Shown: positions 26,487 to 33,462 of the stretch, piece after piece
How positions within the stretch are numbered: the first letter of the stretch is position 1
How the letters are laid out: each line of letters begins with the position of its first letter
Assembly (NCBI GenBank): GCA_023666705.1
Contig: JAMPBO010000004.1
Coordinates: 1-51,794 of the forward strand
Source of the DNA: Bacteroides sp.
Lineage (GTDB): Bacteria; Bacillota; Clostridia; Lachnospirales; Lachnospiraceae
DNA: 51,794 nt
Reading direction: 5' to 3'
The notes under the pieces: generated by a model
Told to the model about the DNA's origin: nothing
Databases searched by the model: none
Seen by the model: only the letters and a program-made list of their open reading frames with translations
Position numbers and translations under genes: made by a program

Positions 26487-26515
26487 ATTATAGTAAATTA
26501 TATGGATATTTTCAA
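26487..26515 (-). promoter_or_regulatory. Sigma-A promoter of the Big2/LRR gene
   Basis: Minus strand -35 TTGAAA (26510-26515), 17-nt spacer, -10 TATAAT (26487-26492), about 50 nt before the start codon. Confidence 0.8.
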
Positions 26516-26520
26516 TTCAA

Positions 26521-27072
26521 TTATTTAATAGTTGCACCAAGCTCATATGCTTGTTGGAGCTCGTTCTTTCCTTCAATATCCCCTACATCCCCATTTCCTC
26601 CAGCGAGAACATGACCGAGATTTTTCCATCTCAAATGCTCCATAAGATGTTCGTAATAAAGCAGTACATCTTCAAAACCATTTCCTTCCGCTGCCATTAG
26701 CAACGCTGAAGCTCTGCCATTTCCCCTGAGAAGATTACCATCACCTTCCTCAAGTGCAAACAAACGGTCAATGGCAGTCCTAATCTGACCGCTCATATTC
26801 CAATAATAGAGCGGCGTTGCAAGTACAATCACATCGCACTCTTTAACTGCAGGATAAATCTGTGCCATGTCATCCTTTTGCACACAGGGACATTCCCTGC
26901 TACTGTGACCGCCAAAGCACCCCTTACAGCCATGAATATCCATGCTGTCAAGAAAGAACTCCTTAACCATATTTCCCACGCTTTCAGCACCTTCAGTAAA
27001 TTTTTTAACCAATGCTGAAGTATTACCGTTTCTTCGTGGACTTCCATTCAAAATTACAATCTTCTTTCCCAT
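26521..27072 (-). CDS. Flavodoxin-fold NAD(P)H-dependent FMN reductase / iron-sulfur flavoprotein-like
   Basis: 183 residues. The N-terminus KKIVILNGSPRRNGNTSALVKKF is the FMN-phosphate loop of the FMN reductase family. Cysteines in GCKGCFGG and ECPCVQKDDM resemble the compact Cys motif of iron-sulfur flavoproteins, although spacing is not exact. VIVLATPLYYWNMSGQIRTAIDRL is the isoalloxazine-contact segment. It is cytoplasmic. The start is the ATG at 27072, 7 nt after GGAGG; the TTG codon just before is rejected. It is divergent from an HxlR regulator, a frequent arrangement for redox or electrophile-response genes. Confidence 0.85.
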   Translation of the reverse strand: MGKKIVILNGSPRRNGNTSALVKKFTEGAESVGNMVKEFFLDSMDIHGCKGCFGGHSSRECPCVQKDDMAQIYPAVKECDVIVLATPLYYWNMSGQIRTAIDRLFALEEGDGNLLRGNGRASALLMAAEGNGFEDVLLYYEHLMEHLRWKNLGHVLAGGNGDVGDIEGKNELQQAYELGATIK

Positions 27073-27100
27073 CAATATACCTCCATTCGTATCTGCAACA

Positions 27101-27223
27101 TTATTTATTCATTAACTCTACTCCACTGTGTCCTGCCTGCCCGACCTTTTCCCCAACTGCATAATATCCCTTCTGCATTTGAGCAAAGGAAAAAGCATTT
27201 AATTTTGCAGCATCAATCTTTCT
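27101..27223 (-). pseudogene. Unidentified 3' gene remnant in the reductase-HxlR spacer
   Basis: An open segment of 40 codons ends at TAA (27101-27103) with no start and an in-frame stop just upstream. Its peptide (KLNAFSFAQMQKGYY, then GHSGVELMNK at the end) has coding character and an Ala/Gly/Gln-rich helix-like make-up, but I cannot name the family. It fits a decayed gene in this redox cluster. The remaining 27224-27374 holds the HxlR promoter and leader. Confidence 0.35.
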
Positions 27224-27256
27224 TCATGGCAATCTCTCCTTTTCAAAATCGCAAAA

Positions 27257-27285
27257 TTGACTTTCTTAAACTGTGATATTATAAT
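27257..27285 (+). promoter_or_regulatory. Sigma-A promoter of the HxlR gene, with possible HxlR site in its leader
   Basis: -35 TTGACT (27257-27262), 17-nt spacer, -10 TATAAT (27280-27285). The transcript would have an 80-nt leader. Inside it, AAGT-GTGAT-ACTT near 27323-27338 is a small palindrome that may be the HxlR operator. Confidence 0.75.
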
Positions 27286-27374
27286 CATAACAAGAATTAT
27301 CCTAAAAACAAGTACGCACCTTCAAGTGTGATACTTACCTAGAGTTTATATACTTACTCAAAGGAGAGTGTACC

Positions 27375-27707
27375 GTGAATATAACGTGTATTAAAGATGC
27401 CAATTTGGAGGAAACAGGATTTAACTACACCATGTCCCTGATTCAAGGAAAATATAAAATGTTTATCCTGTATGCACTAATGGGATTTGAAGTTGTACGT
27501 TTCAATGAACTAAAAAAATATATCAAGACTATTTCATATAAAACACTGAGTGCTACCCTCAAGGAATTAGAAGCAGATAATTTGGTACATCGTGAGGAAT
27601 ATCCCCAAATTCCTCCAAAGGTTGAATACAGCTTGACAGAGCGTGGCAAATCGCTAATCCCTATTTTGGATCAAATGTGCGATTGGGGAGAAAAAAACCG
27701 CCTTTAA
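27375..27707 (+). CDS. HxlR family transcriptional regulator
   Basis: 110 residues forming a single HxlR winged helix: N-terminal segment GFNYTMSLIQGKYKMFILYAL, FNELKKYIKTISYKTLSATLKELEADNLVHREEYPQIPPKVEYSLTERGKSL. The wing motif PP-K-VEYSLTE-G is diagnostic. Translation starts at GTG with AAGGAG 8 nt upstream. The early cysteine (Cys5) could be redox-sensing as in YodB-like members, but this is a guess. It is divergent from the flavin reductase and probably controls it. Its last codons overlap the terminator of the convergent SDR gene. Confidence 0.9.
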   Translation: MNITCIKDANLEETGFNYTMSLIQGKYKMFILYALMGFEVVRFNELKKYIKTISYKTLSATLKELEADNLVHREEYPQIPPKVEYSLTERGKSLIPILDQMCDWGEKNRL

Positions 27708-27727
27708 AACTAGAGTCTTTAAAGGCG
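27691..27727 (-). terminator. Intrinsic terminator of the SDR gene
   Basis: CGCCTTTAAA (27699-27708) pairs perfectly with TTTAAAGGCG (27718-27727); on the minus strand a run of seven T follows (27691-27697). It lies inside the end of the HxlR coding region. Confidence 0.8.
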
Positions 27728-27755
27728 ATTGAATTTCAATCATATTTATCCGTCT

Positions 27756-28589
27756 TTATTTTTCAGGTCTCAACGCACCGTAAAAATAACTTGCTGTTGC
27801 ACCGCCGTCAATCAGGAAATCTGCTCCTGTAATAAATGCCCCTGCCGGGCTCATCAAAAGCTCTGCCACGTTTGCCACCTCATCTGCTGTACCAGGTCTG
27901 CCTGCCGGACATTTTGCAAACATATTTTTATAAAAATCTCCACGAGGTCCATTAAACTCGTCGATGGCAAGAGGTGTCACAATAATTCCCGGAGAAATGG
28001 AATTGAGCCTTGCACCTCTTTCTCCCCATTTTACAGATTCTGCCATGACACGTTTTTCATTACAGCGTTTCGCCATCTGATAGGCATGAAGTGTATCATT
28101 GATGTTTTTCGGCTGTAAAATTTCCAGCTTCAGCAGTTCTTCCGTCGGCGTTATGGCAAGCTGCTCATCTTCCTCCTGTGTAAGCTGTTTCATCCGATGC
28201 CCTGATTGGCTTGAAATCGTTACGCCAACGCCGCCTTCTGCAATCACTTTCCCGACTTCTTCCAATAATACTGCCGTTCCATATAAATCCACCTTCAATA
28301 TAGCTTCTACGGGTGCCTGACTTGGGGACACGCCCGCCGCATTGACAAGCATTTTAATTTCTCCATAACCCAAAGCCTTATCAATCAGCTTCAAAATAGA
28401 TTCCCGTGATGACAAATCCATTTCCACAGGTTCCACATCAAACCCTGCCTGATTCATAATTTCTGCAATGGTTTTTGCATTTTCGATATTTTTGTCACCC
28501 ACGACAATCTTTTTTCCGTACCCCATACGTCTTGCAATTGCCATGCCAATCTGTCCTGCCCCTGTTAAAATCATAACTTCTTTTTTCAT
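27756..28589 (-). CDS. Short-chain dehydrogenase/reductase (SDR)
   Basis: 277 residues. A Rossmann-fold NAD(P)H oxidoreductase with TGAGQIGMAIARRM, GDKN (cofactor specificity), NAAGVSP, the catalytic Ser in ISSQSG and the Tyr/Lys pair in YQMAKR, then SPGIIVTPLA and FITGADFLIDGGA. Spacing from Ser to YxxxK is longer than usual (an insertion of about 30 residues with QEEDEQLAITPTEEL). All catalytic residues are present. Substrate unknown. It lies downstream of the flavodoxin/NTF2-like genes on the same strand, with a flavodoxin remnant between, and has its own terminator. Confidence 0.88.
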   Translation of the reverse strand: MKKEVMILTGAGQIGMAIARRMGYGKKIVVGDKNIENAKTIAEIMNQAGFDVEPVEMDLSSRESILKLIDKALGYGEIKMLVNAAGVSPSQAPVEAILKVDLYGTAVLLEEVGKVIAEGGVGVTISSQSGHRMKQLTQEEDEQLAITPTEELLKLEILQPKNINDTLHAYQMAKRCNEKRVMAESVKWGERGARLNSISPGIIVTPLAIDEFNGPRGDFYKNMFAKCPAGRPGTADEVANVAELLMSPAGAFITGADFLIDGGATASYFYGALRPEK

Positions 28590-28610
28590 GCTGCCACGTC
28601 CTTTCTTTTA

Positions 28611-28832
28611 TCAATACGATAAGCTACCTAACCATTTCTTTACTGTTTCTTTTACTTTATCCTGCTCGTTTTGGGCATCTTCCCCTTTTATGGAAAGACC
28701 TTCTAATATCTCAGAATCAGCACAAACACGTTCTATGCTCTTTTTTGTTCCTGACAAGCCACTGCCTGCGTGGGTGCAAAAAGAAATGACATACAGAAAC
28801 GCAAGAGAAACAATGGCAGTCGCTTTATTCTC
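28611..28832 (-). pseudogene. Flavodoxin C-terminal remnant
   Basis: An open segment of 73 codons between two in-frame stops ends in TGA at 28611-28613. It reads YVISFCTHAGSGLSGTKKSI then a helix ending VKKWLGSLSY. This matches the C-terminal part of flavodoxins such as the intact neighbour at 29236-29742 (PVCTHEGSGMG, ending ALKKWLEA). The first about 90 residues, including the FMN loop, are missing. It is therefore a truncated second flavodoxin gene. Confidence 0.8.
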
Positions 28833-28854
28833 TTATTCATTTCGCACCTGCCTT

Positions 28855-29229
28855 TCAATATACAGAGGCAACGGATTTTTCTATTACCCATGTACCATGT
28901 TCCTTTTTACAGGAAATTGTCTGCCTTAACCGCCATGTATGTCTGCCTCCGCCGAATACTGCTGCCAAAACCTGACTGTCACCGATTAACTGCGCACAAT
29001 TCCCTGTAATCTGAACATTGATTTTTTCATGGACAGCAGAAAAATAATTCAATGTTCCCTGCCTGACTGCCTTTAAAAAATCCTGTTTTCCCTGTACCAT
29101 TCCTGTCATATGATGCAGGGAAAATTCATCACTAAGTATTCCTGCAAGTTTATCTATGTCCTTTTTTATCATAAACTGATACATATTTTCATACAGCATA
29201 ATCAGCTGTGTTTTATCATCCATTTCCAT
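28855..29229 (-). CDS. NTF2-like (SnoaL/DUF4440-type) protein
   Basis: 124 residues with an NTF2-like fold pattern: N-terminal helices (LIMLYENMYQFMIKKDIDKLAGILSDEFSLHHMTG), then QGKQDFLKAVRQGTLNYFS and a beta sheet ending WRLRQTISCKKEHGTWVIEKSVAS. Such proteins are small enzymes (isomerases, hydrolases) or stress-related; no function can be assigned. It starts 6 nt after the flavodoxin stop, so the two are co-transcribed. GGAAG lies about 11 nt before the ATG; an alternative ATG two codons on is possible. Confidence 0.8.
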   Translation of the reverse strand: MEMDDKTQLIMLYENMYQFMIKKDIDKLAGILSDEFSLHHMTGMVQGKQDFLKAVRQGTLNYFSAVHEKINVQITGNCAQLIGDSQVLAAVFGGGRHTWRLRQTISCKKEHGTWVIEKSVASVY

Positions 29230-29235
29230 ATTCTG

Positions 29236-29742
29236 CTACGCTTCCAGCCATTTTTTCAAGGCATCATCACATCTGCCTACGCTGCTCCCCTGAATTGCCA
29301 AGCCTTGCTTAATAATTGCACCCTGACAGCATTTCGCAAGGTCTGCTTCACTCCTGCCCATACCACTGCCCTCATGGGTGCATACAGGACGGACTGTTTT
29401 TCCCTCAAAGTTAATCTGTTCAAGGACTGTAAACATATGCATCGGCATTGTTCCCCAATAGTTCGGGTACATGACTGTCACCAAATCATACTGTGACATA
29501 TTTTCCGGCATTGCCACAACTGCAGGACGCACACCACCTTGCATATCCTGTTTTGCCTGTTCAATACAGGTATTGTAATCTGCAGAATATGGCTTTACAG
29601 GCTCAACCTTGAATACATCTGCACCTGTCATGGCGGCTGCCTTTTCTGCCACAACCTCTGTGTTGCCTTTATCAATGTATTTCAGACTTCCGCCAAAATA
29701 ATTTTCATCTGCCCTTGAATAATATAAAATAATTTCTTTCAT
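29236..29742 (-). CDS. Flavodoxin
   Basis: 168 residues. The N-terminus IILYYSRADENYFGGSLKYIDKGNTEVVAEK is a flavodoxin FMN-phosphate loop of the longer type with an insertion. LVTVMYPNYWGTMPMHMFTVLEQINFEGKTVRPVCTHEGSGMG holds the two flavin-contact loops. It is an FMN electron carrier acting in the cytoplasm. It heads a minus-strand set of NTF2-like protein, flavodoxin remnant and SDR. GGAGG lies upstream of the ATG. Confidence 0.9.
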   Translation of the reverse strand: MKEIILYYSRADENYFGGSLKYIDKGNTEVVAEKAAAMTGADVFKVEPVKPYSADYNTCIEQAKQDMQGGVRPAVVAMPENMSQYDLVTVMYPNYWGTMPMHMFTVLEQINFEGKTVRPVCTHEGSGMGRSEADLAKCCQGAIIKQGLAIQGSSVGRCDDALKKWLEA

Positions 29743-29834
29743 TGTGTTCCTCCTTCAAATATGGTTTTTATTTTTGCCACATCTATATTTTAATCTAGCA
29801 ATCCTTATCAATCAATTTCATTTTCAGGGATATG

Positions 29835-29853
29835 TTATAAGTTTTTCTTATAA
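29835..29853. repeat. Short palindrome related to hairpin family B
   Basis: TTATAAG-TTTTT-CTTATAA, perfect 7-bp arms. The ends match the TTATAAG/CTTATAA ends of the 31-nt hairpins at 5575 and 49841. It lies in the 314-nt spacer upstream of the flavodoxin, which otherwise contains the family C repeat and no gene. Confidence 0.45.
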
Positions 29854-29930
29854 AAGAACGAAGTATCTTTAGAAGCTCCACGGGAGCATATCTATATAAA
29901 ATTCTGAGAAATTTCCTATAAAACCAAAAT

Positions 29931-29995
29931 GGGGCTGCCGCAGTAAGGATTTAAGGCACAGCTTTAACAAGCTTCTTTCTTACTGCGACAGCCTC
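29931..29995. repeat. Palindromic repeat family C, copy 1 (terminator-like)
   Basis: GGGGCTGCCGCAGTAAG (29931-29947) pairs with CTTACTGCGACAGCCTC (29979-29995), 15 of 17 positions. The reverse complement of 36897-36927 matches the left arm and its next 14 nt (GGATTTwAAGGCACA), so it is a dispersed repeat. T-rich sequence on both sides makes a terminator role for the LysR remnant possible. Confidence 0.7.
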
Positions 29996-30056
29996 ATGGA
30001 TATTTTTTCTTTAAATCTACAGTTAGAACTTGCACTGTAAAATCTCTGCAAATTCT

Positions 30057-30338
30057 TCAGACATTCCTGTTTCCCGCCTGCAAGCCTGCCTCTCTGACAA
30101 TCTGCTCATAATCGGCAATCAGTACAAGACTTTTCTTATAGAAAAATTCCCCCGCAGGCGTCAGCTTGAATTTACGCTTTTGGCGTTCAAGCAGCAAAAA
30201 CCCCAGCTCCTTTTCCAATGCTTGTATCTGCTGCGATATGGCAGATTGCGATATATTACACTCATAAGCCGCCTCGGAAAAGCTATTGTTCCTCACAACA
30301 GCCTGAAAATATTTTATTTGTCTTAGCAAAACATTCAC
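30057..30338 (-). pseudogene. LysR family regulator, truncated after the DNA-binding domain
   Basis: 93 residues. Residues 1-65 are a complete LysR winged helix (LLRQIKYFQAVVRNNSFSEA, SQSAISQQIQALEKELGFLL, RQKRKFKLTPAGEFF), followed by the linker helix and a stop. The about 200-residue effector domain is absent and the next bases are a palindromic repeat, so a deletion probably removed it. LysR regulators commonly sit beside flavodoxin/SDR genes like those downstream. The stub might still bind DNA. Confidence 0.8.
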
Positions 30339-30360
30339 CTCTGTTCAATATCTAAACCAA

Positions 30361-31119
30361 TTACTTTTTTGCAACAATCAGATACCGATGAATGGTTCCC
30401 TGCACAAATCCGTCTTTCTCTATGATTTGCTGCATTTTCAGCAGCTTGCCAAAGCATCTGTCCACGGAAAAGTCTGGAAATTCCCATTCAATGACGTGTG
30501 CAAACCAGACAAATGCTCCAACATCATAAAATTTTATTGGACGGTATGCTTCCTCTGCCTGAACAATTTGAAGCCCTGCATCCTCAAATTCCTTACGCTG
30601 ATTTGCAAGATTTAATTTCGGAAATGGCTTCTTTGCTCTCGGCAACACCAGTTTCACCAAATCCTGCTCATTATCTCCACCCACCTGTTCTGTCACAATT
30701 AAGCCATTTGGACGCAGCAGCCTATGTATTTCTTTTGCACAAAAGCCGCCATGTCTGTTGATGATTAAGTCAAAGGCTTCATCCTCAAACGGAATTTGTG
30801 ACGGGTCGGCACATTCTTTAAAGCGTATCCCAAGTGGTAACAGCCTTTCCTGACACAGCCTGACATTTGGCGGATATCCTTCCGTTGCCGCAGTTTTGTC
30901 ATACGGATGATTTAACGACAGCAAAAATTCACCACCGCCTGTATCATAATCCAAAATACGCAAGCTGCTTTTTAAGTATTTTCTGACTAATCTTTCATAA
31001 TTCCATGGCAGGTCCTGCTCCGCTTCGTATCTTCCCTCAATATGTGAAAAATCCCATCCATGAATATGGGCTGTTTCTTCTTCCTGCTTCCAAATTGTTT
31101 TTAAATAATCTCTGTTCAT
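30361..31119 (-). CDS. Class I SAM-dependent methyltransferase
   Basis: 252 residues. Motif I is LRILDYDTGGGEFLLSL (about 53-69), followed by the acidic loop ATEGYPPN and CADPSQIPFEDEAFDLIINRHGG (motif IV region), then EIHRLLRPNGLIVTEQVGG. This is the Rossmann-like methyltransferase fold. The C-terminus (GAFVWFAHVIEWEFPDF) is a substrate lid typical of small-molecule or rRNA-type enzymes; target unknown. AAGGAGC lies before the ATG. The transcript appears to have a leader of about 260 nt from a strong promoter at 31393-31422. Confidence 0.85.
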   Translation of the reverse strand: MNRDYLKTIWKQEEETAHIHGWDFSHIEGRYEAEQDLPWNYERLVRKYLKSSLRILDYDTGGGEFLLSLNHPYDKTAATEGYPPNVRLCQERLLPLGIRFKECADPSQIPFEDEAFDLIINRHGGFCAKEIHRLLRPNGLIVTEQVGGDNEQDLVKLVLPRAKKPFPKLNLANQRKEFEDAGLQIVQAEEAYRPIKFYDVGAFVWFAHVIEWEFPDFSVDRCFGKLLKMQQIIEKDGFVQGTIHRYLIVAKK

Positions 31120-31392
31120 AAAACTGCTCCTTTTCTTTGTACAACGTCCATTCCGAATTTGCTTTCAGAAAACGGACCGATACTGCATGTCAAGTTTTCA
31201 CGGAAAACCTGGCAAGGCACTTTTGACATATCATATAATAGGTGCAGCTCCTGACAACATAAAAATTTTAAAATTTAACCTCGATACAATCTGTTGCCAG
31301 CCTCTAAAACTGCACCGAGTTGTTAATTCGTTTTCCCACAATAACCCTCCAAAAAATGAATTTCATATCCCATTTATGAGAATACATGAATT

Positions 31393-31422
31393 ATTATAAA
31401 CTACCATAAATTTTCCTGTCAA
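31393..31422 (-). promoter_or_regulatory. Sigma-A promoter upstream of the methyltransferase
   Basis: Minus strand -35 TTGACA (31417-31422), 18-nt spacer, -10 TATAAT (31393-31398). It points toward the methyltransferase gene 270 nt away. Confidence 0.65.
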
Positions 31423-31568
31423 TATCGTGACGGCTTTCCTCCATGAAGCTAAGCATGAAACACAGGATAGAATTTTTCACATCACACATCTGCATTTTAT
31501 TTTCTCTACAGCATATACTACTTAGCAATTACAACAACAAAAGAACTGGTTAAATAGGCTTATCAAGC

Positions 31569-31603
31569 ACACCCATACACAAATATAATTTGCATATGGG
31601 TGT
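31569..31603. terminator. Hairpin after the ABC exporter operon
   Basis: ACACCCATA (31569-31577) pairs with TATGGGTGT (31595-31603); AGTCTTTTT follows on the plus strand. On the minus strand, the direction of the ABC genes, the T-run is poor, so its role as their terminator is uncertain. Confidence 0.45.
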
Positions 31604-31637
31604 AGTCTTTTTGTCAAATGATTCTACCAAGGATTCA

Positions 31638-33461
31638 TCAGCCAGCCGTTTCGAACTGTGCATTATAAAGTCCAGCGTAGAACCCATTTTTCTTCAACAG
31701 CTCCTGATGTGTACCCTGTTCCACAATGTCTCCTTCTTTCATTACCAAAATCAGGTCGGCATTCCGAATGGTAGAAAGGCGGTGTGCAATCACGAATGAG
31801 GTACGTCCTTTCAGCAAAGTATCCATAGCTGCCTGAATCAAATGCTCTGTTCTGGTGTCCACGGAAGATGTGGCTTCATCCAAAATCATAATTGGATTGT
31901 CAGCAAGAATTGCACGGGCAATGGTCAAAAGCTGCTTTTGCCCCTGGGAAATATTGGAAGCTTCCTCGTTAATCTCCATCTGATAACCGCCTGGCAGGGA
32001 ACGGATGAATTTGTCCGCCCTTGCAAGCTTTGCTGCATGCATCACCTCTTCATCCGTCGCATCCAATCTGCCATAACGGATGTTCTCCATGATGGTTCCC
32101 TTGAAAAGCCATGTATCCTGCAAAACCATACCAAATCCCTTCCGCAGTTCATTCCGGTCAAAGTCTTTGACCGAATGACCATTCAATCGGATACAGCCAC
32201 CATTCACGTCATAAAACCGCATCAGCAGCTTTACCATTGTTGTCTTGCCGGCACCTGTAGGTCCCACAATCGCCACCATCTGCCCCGACTTAATCTCCCC
32301 ACTGAAATCATGGATAATCATCTTATCCGGAGTATAGCCAAAACGGACATGGTCAAAGGAAACGGCACCACGGATCACGGACGGACTGACAGGATCTTCA
32401 ACGGCTTGGACTTCTTCCTCCTCACCTAAAAATTCAAAAATACGTTCCGCTGCAGCTGCCATTGACTGAAGGAGATTGGAAACCTGGGCAATCTGTGTGA
32501 TTGGCTGTGTAAACCGTTTGACGTATTGTACAAATGCCACAATATCACCAATTGCAATCGTTCCTGCTGCCGCTAACATTGCACCGGAAACTGCAACTGC
32601 AACATATCCAAGGTTACTGACAAAGTTCATAATCGGCTGCATCAAGCCAGACAGGAACTGGCTCTTCCATGCAGATTCAAAAAGAATACCGTTTGTTTTC
32701 CTAAATTCTTCCAATTCCGCACTTTCCCGGTTAAAAGCTTTTACTATATTGTGACCGGCGAAGGTTTCTTCAATCTGTCCGTTAATCTGTCCCAAATAAT
32801 TCTGCTGTGCCATAAAATATTTTTGGGATTTTTTCACAATTCCCACTACCAGTGCCATCGACAATGGAAGAATCAGCACGGTAATCAATGTCATAAGCGG
32901 GGAAATCGTAAGCATCATAACAATAACCCCCACCAGGGTACATACGGAAGTAATTAACTGCGTAATAGACTGGTTAAATGCCTGCCCCAGTGTATCCACA
33001 TCATTTGTAATGCGTGAGAGAACATCCCCCACGGAATTCCGTTCAAAATAGGAAAGCGGCATCCGATTGATTTTCTCACTGATATCCCCTCTCATCCGAA
33101 AACACATTTTCTGGGACATCTCCGTCATCAAAAGTCCTTGTACAAAAGAAAAAATTGTACTCAGCACATAAATCCCCATAAGCCCTAACAGAATTGAGCC
33201 AATCTTTCCAAAATCAATGCTTCCGGTACCCGACAGCTTAGCAATCAGTCCGTTAAACAGTTCCGTTGTCGCATTTCCCAATATCTTCGGTCCAATTACA
33301 TTGAAAATCGTGGAAGCAACTGCAAAAACGGCAACCACAGCTAGTGCAATTTTATATGCCCCCATATAACGCAATAGGTTTTTGACCGTTCCTTTGAAAT
33401 CTTTTGCCTTTTCACCAGTCATACGCCCGTGCCCTCTCATCGGTCTTCTATTCTCAGCCAT
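31638..33461 (-). CDS. ABC exporter half-transporter (membrane + ATPase), canonical site subunit
   Basis: 607 residues. Residues about 35-320 form the six-helix ABC exporter domain; the ATPase follows with Walker A VGPTGAGKTT, Q-loop VLQDTWLFKGTI, signature NISQGQKQLL and Walker B PIMILDEATSSVD with the catalytic Glu, then the switch His in IAHRLSTI. Signature Gln replaces Gly (SQGQ for SGGQ). It starts one nucleotide after the stop of the partner gene. Together they make a heterodimeric multidrug-type exporter, likely under the MarR regulator three genes upstream. Substrate not predictable. Confidence 0.92.
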   Translation of the reverse strand: MAENRRPMRGHGRMTGEKAKDFKGTVKNLLRYMGAYKIALAVVAVFAVASTIFNVIGPKILGNATTELFNGLIAKLSGTGSIDFGKIGSILLGLMGIYVLSTIFSFVQGLLMTEMSQKMCFRMRGDISEKINRMPLSYFERNSVGDVLSRITNDVDTLGQAFNQSITQLITSVCTLVGVIVMMLTISPLMTLITVLILPLSMALVVGIVKKSQKYFMAQQNYLGQINGQIEETFAGHNIVKAFNRESAELEEFRKTNGILFESAWKSQFLSGLMQPIMNFVSNLGYVAVAVSGAMLAAAGTIAIGDIVAFVQYVKRFTQPITQIAQVSNLLQSMAAAAERIFEFLGEEEEVQAVEDPVSPSVIRGAVSFDHVRFGYTPDKMIIHDFSGEIKSGQMVAIVGPTGAGKTTMVKLLMRFYDVNGGCIRLNGHSVKDFDRNELRKGFGMVLQDTWLFKGTIMENIRYGRLDATDEEVMHAAKLARADKFIRSLPGGYQMEINEEASNISQGQKQLLTIARAILADNPIMILDEATSSVDTRTEHLIQAAMDTLLKGRTSFVIAHRLSTIRNADLILVMKEGDIVEQGTHQELLKKNGFYAGLYNAQFETAG

Positions 33462-33462
33462 A

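Larger units (their letters stand above)
31120..31637. other. 518-bp spacer with long 5' leader of the methyltransferase
   Basis: No convincing gene. On the minus strand the leader from about 31386 contains GGAGGG 5 nt before a GTG that opens a short frame (MGKRINNSVQF, stop near 31309). It also holds a distant complementary pair GGTGCAG/CTGCACC and the AT palindrome AAATTTTAAAATTT between them. A second possible promoter (TTGTCA-N16-TATGAT, 31230-31257) lies nearer the gene. The right part, 31423-31568, shows nothing I can name. Confidence 0.4.

Noticed and set aside
27699-27727. Hairpin as terminator for the HxlR gene
   Set aside because: No T-run on the plus strand; the seven-T run is on the minus strand, so it fits the SDR gene.
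31187-31399. 70-codon plus-strand frame in the methyltransferase leader region
   Set aside because: No ribosome binding site and no recognisable motif; it overlaps complementary leader elements on the other strand.
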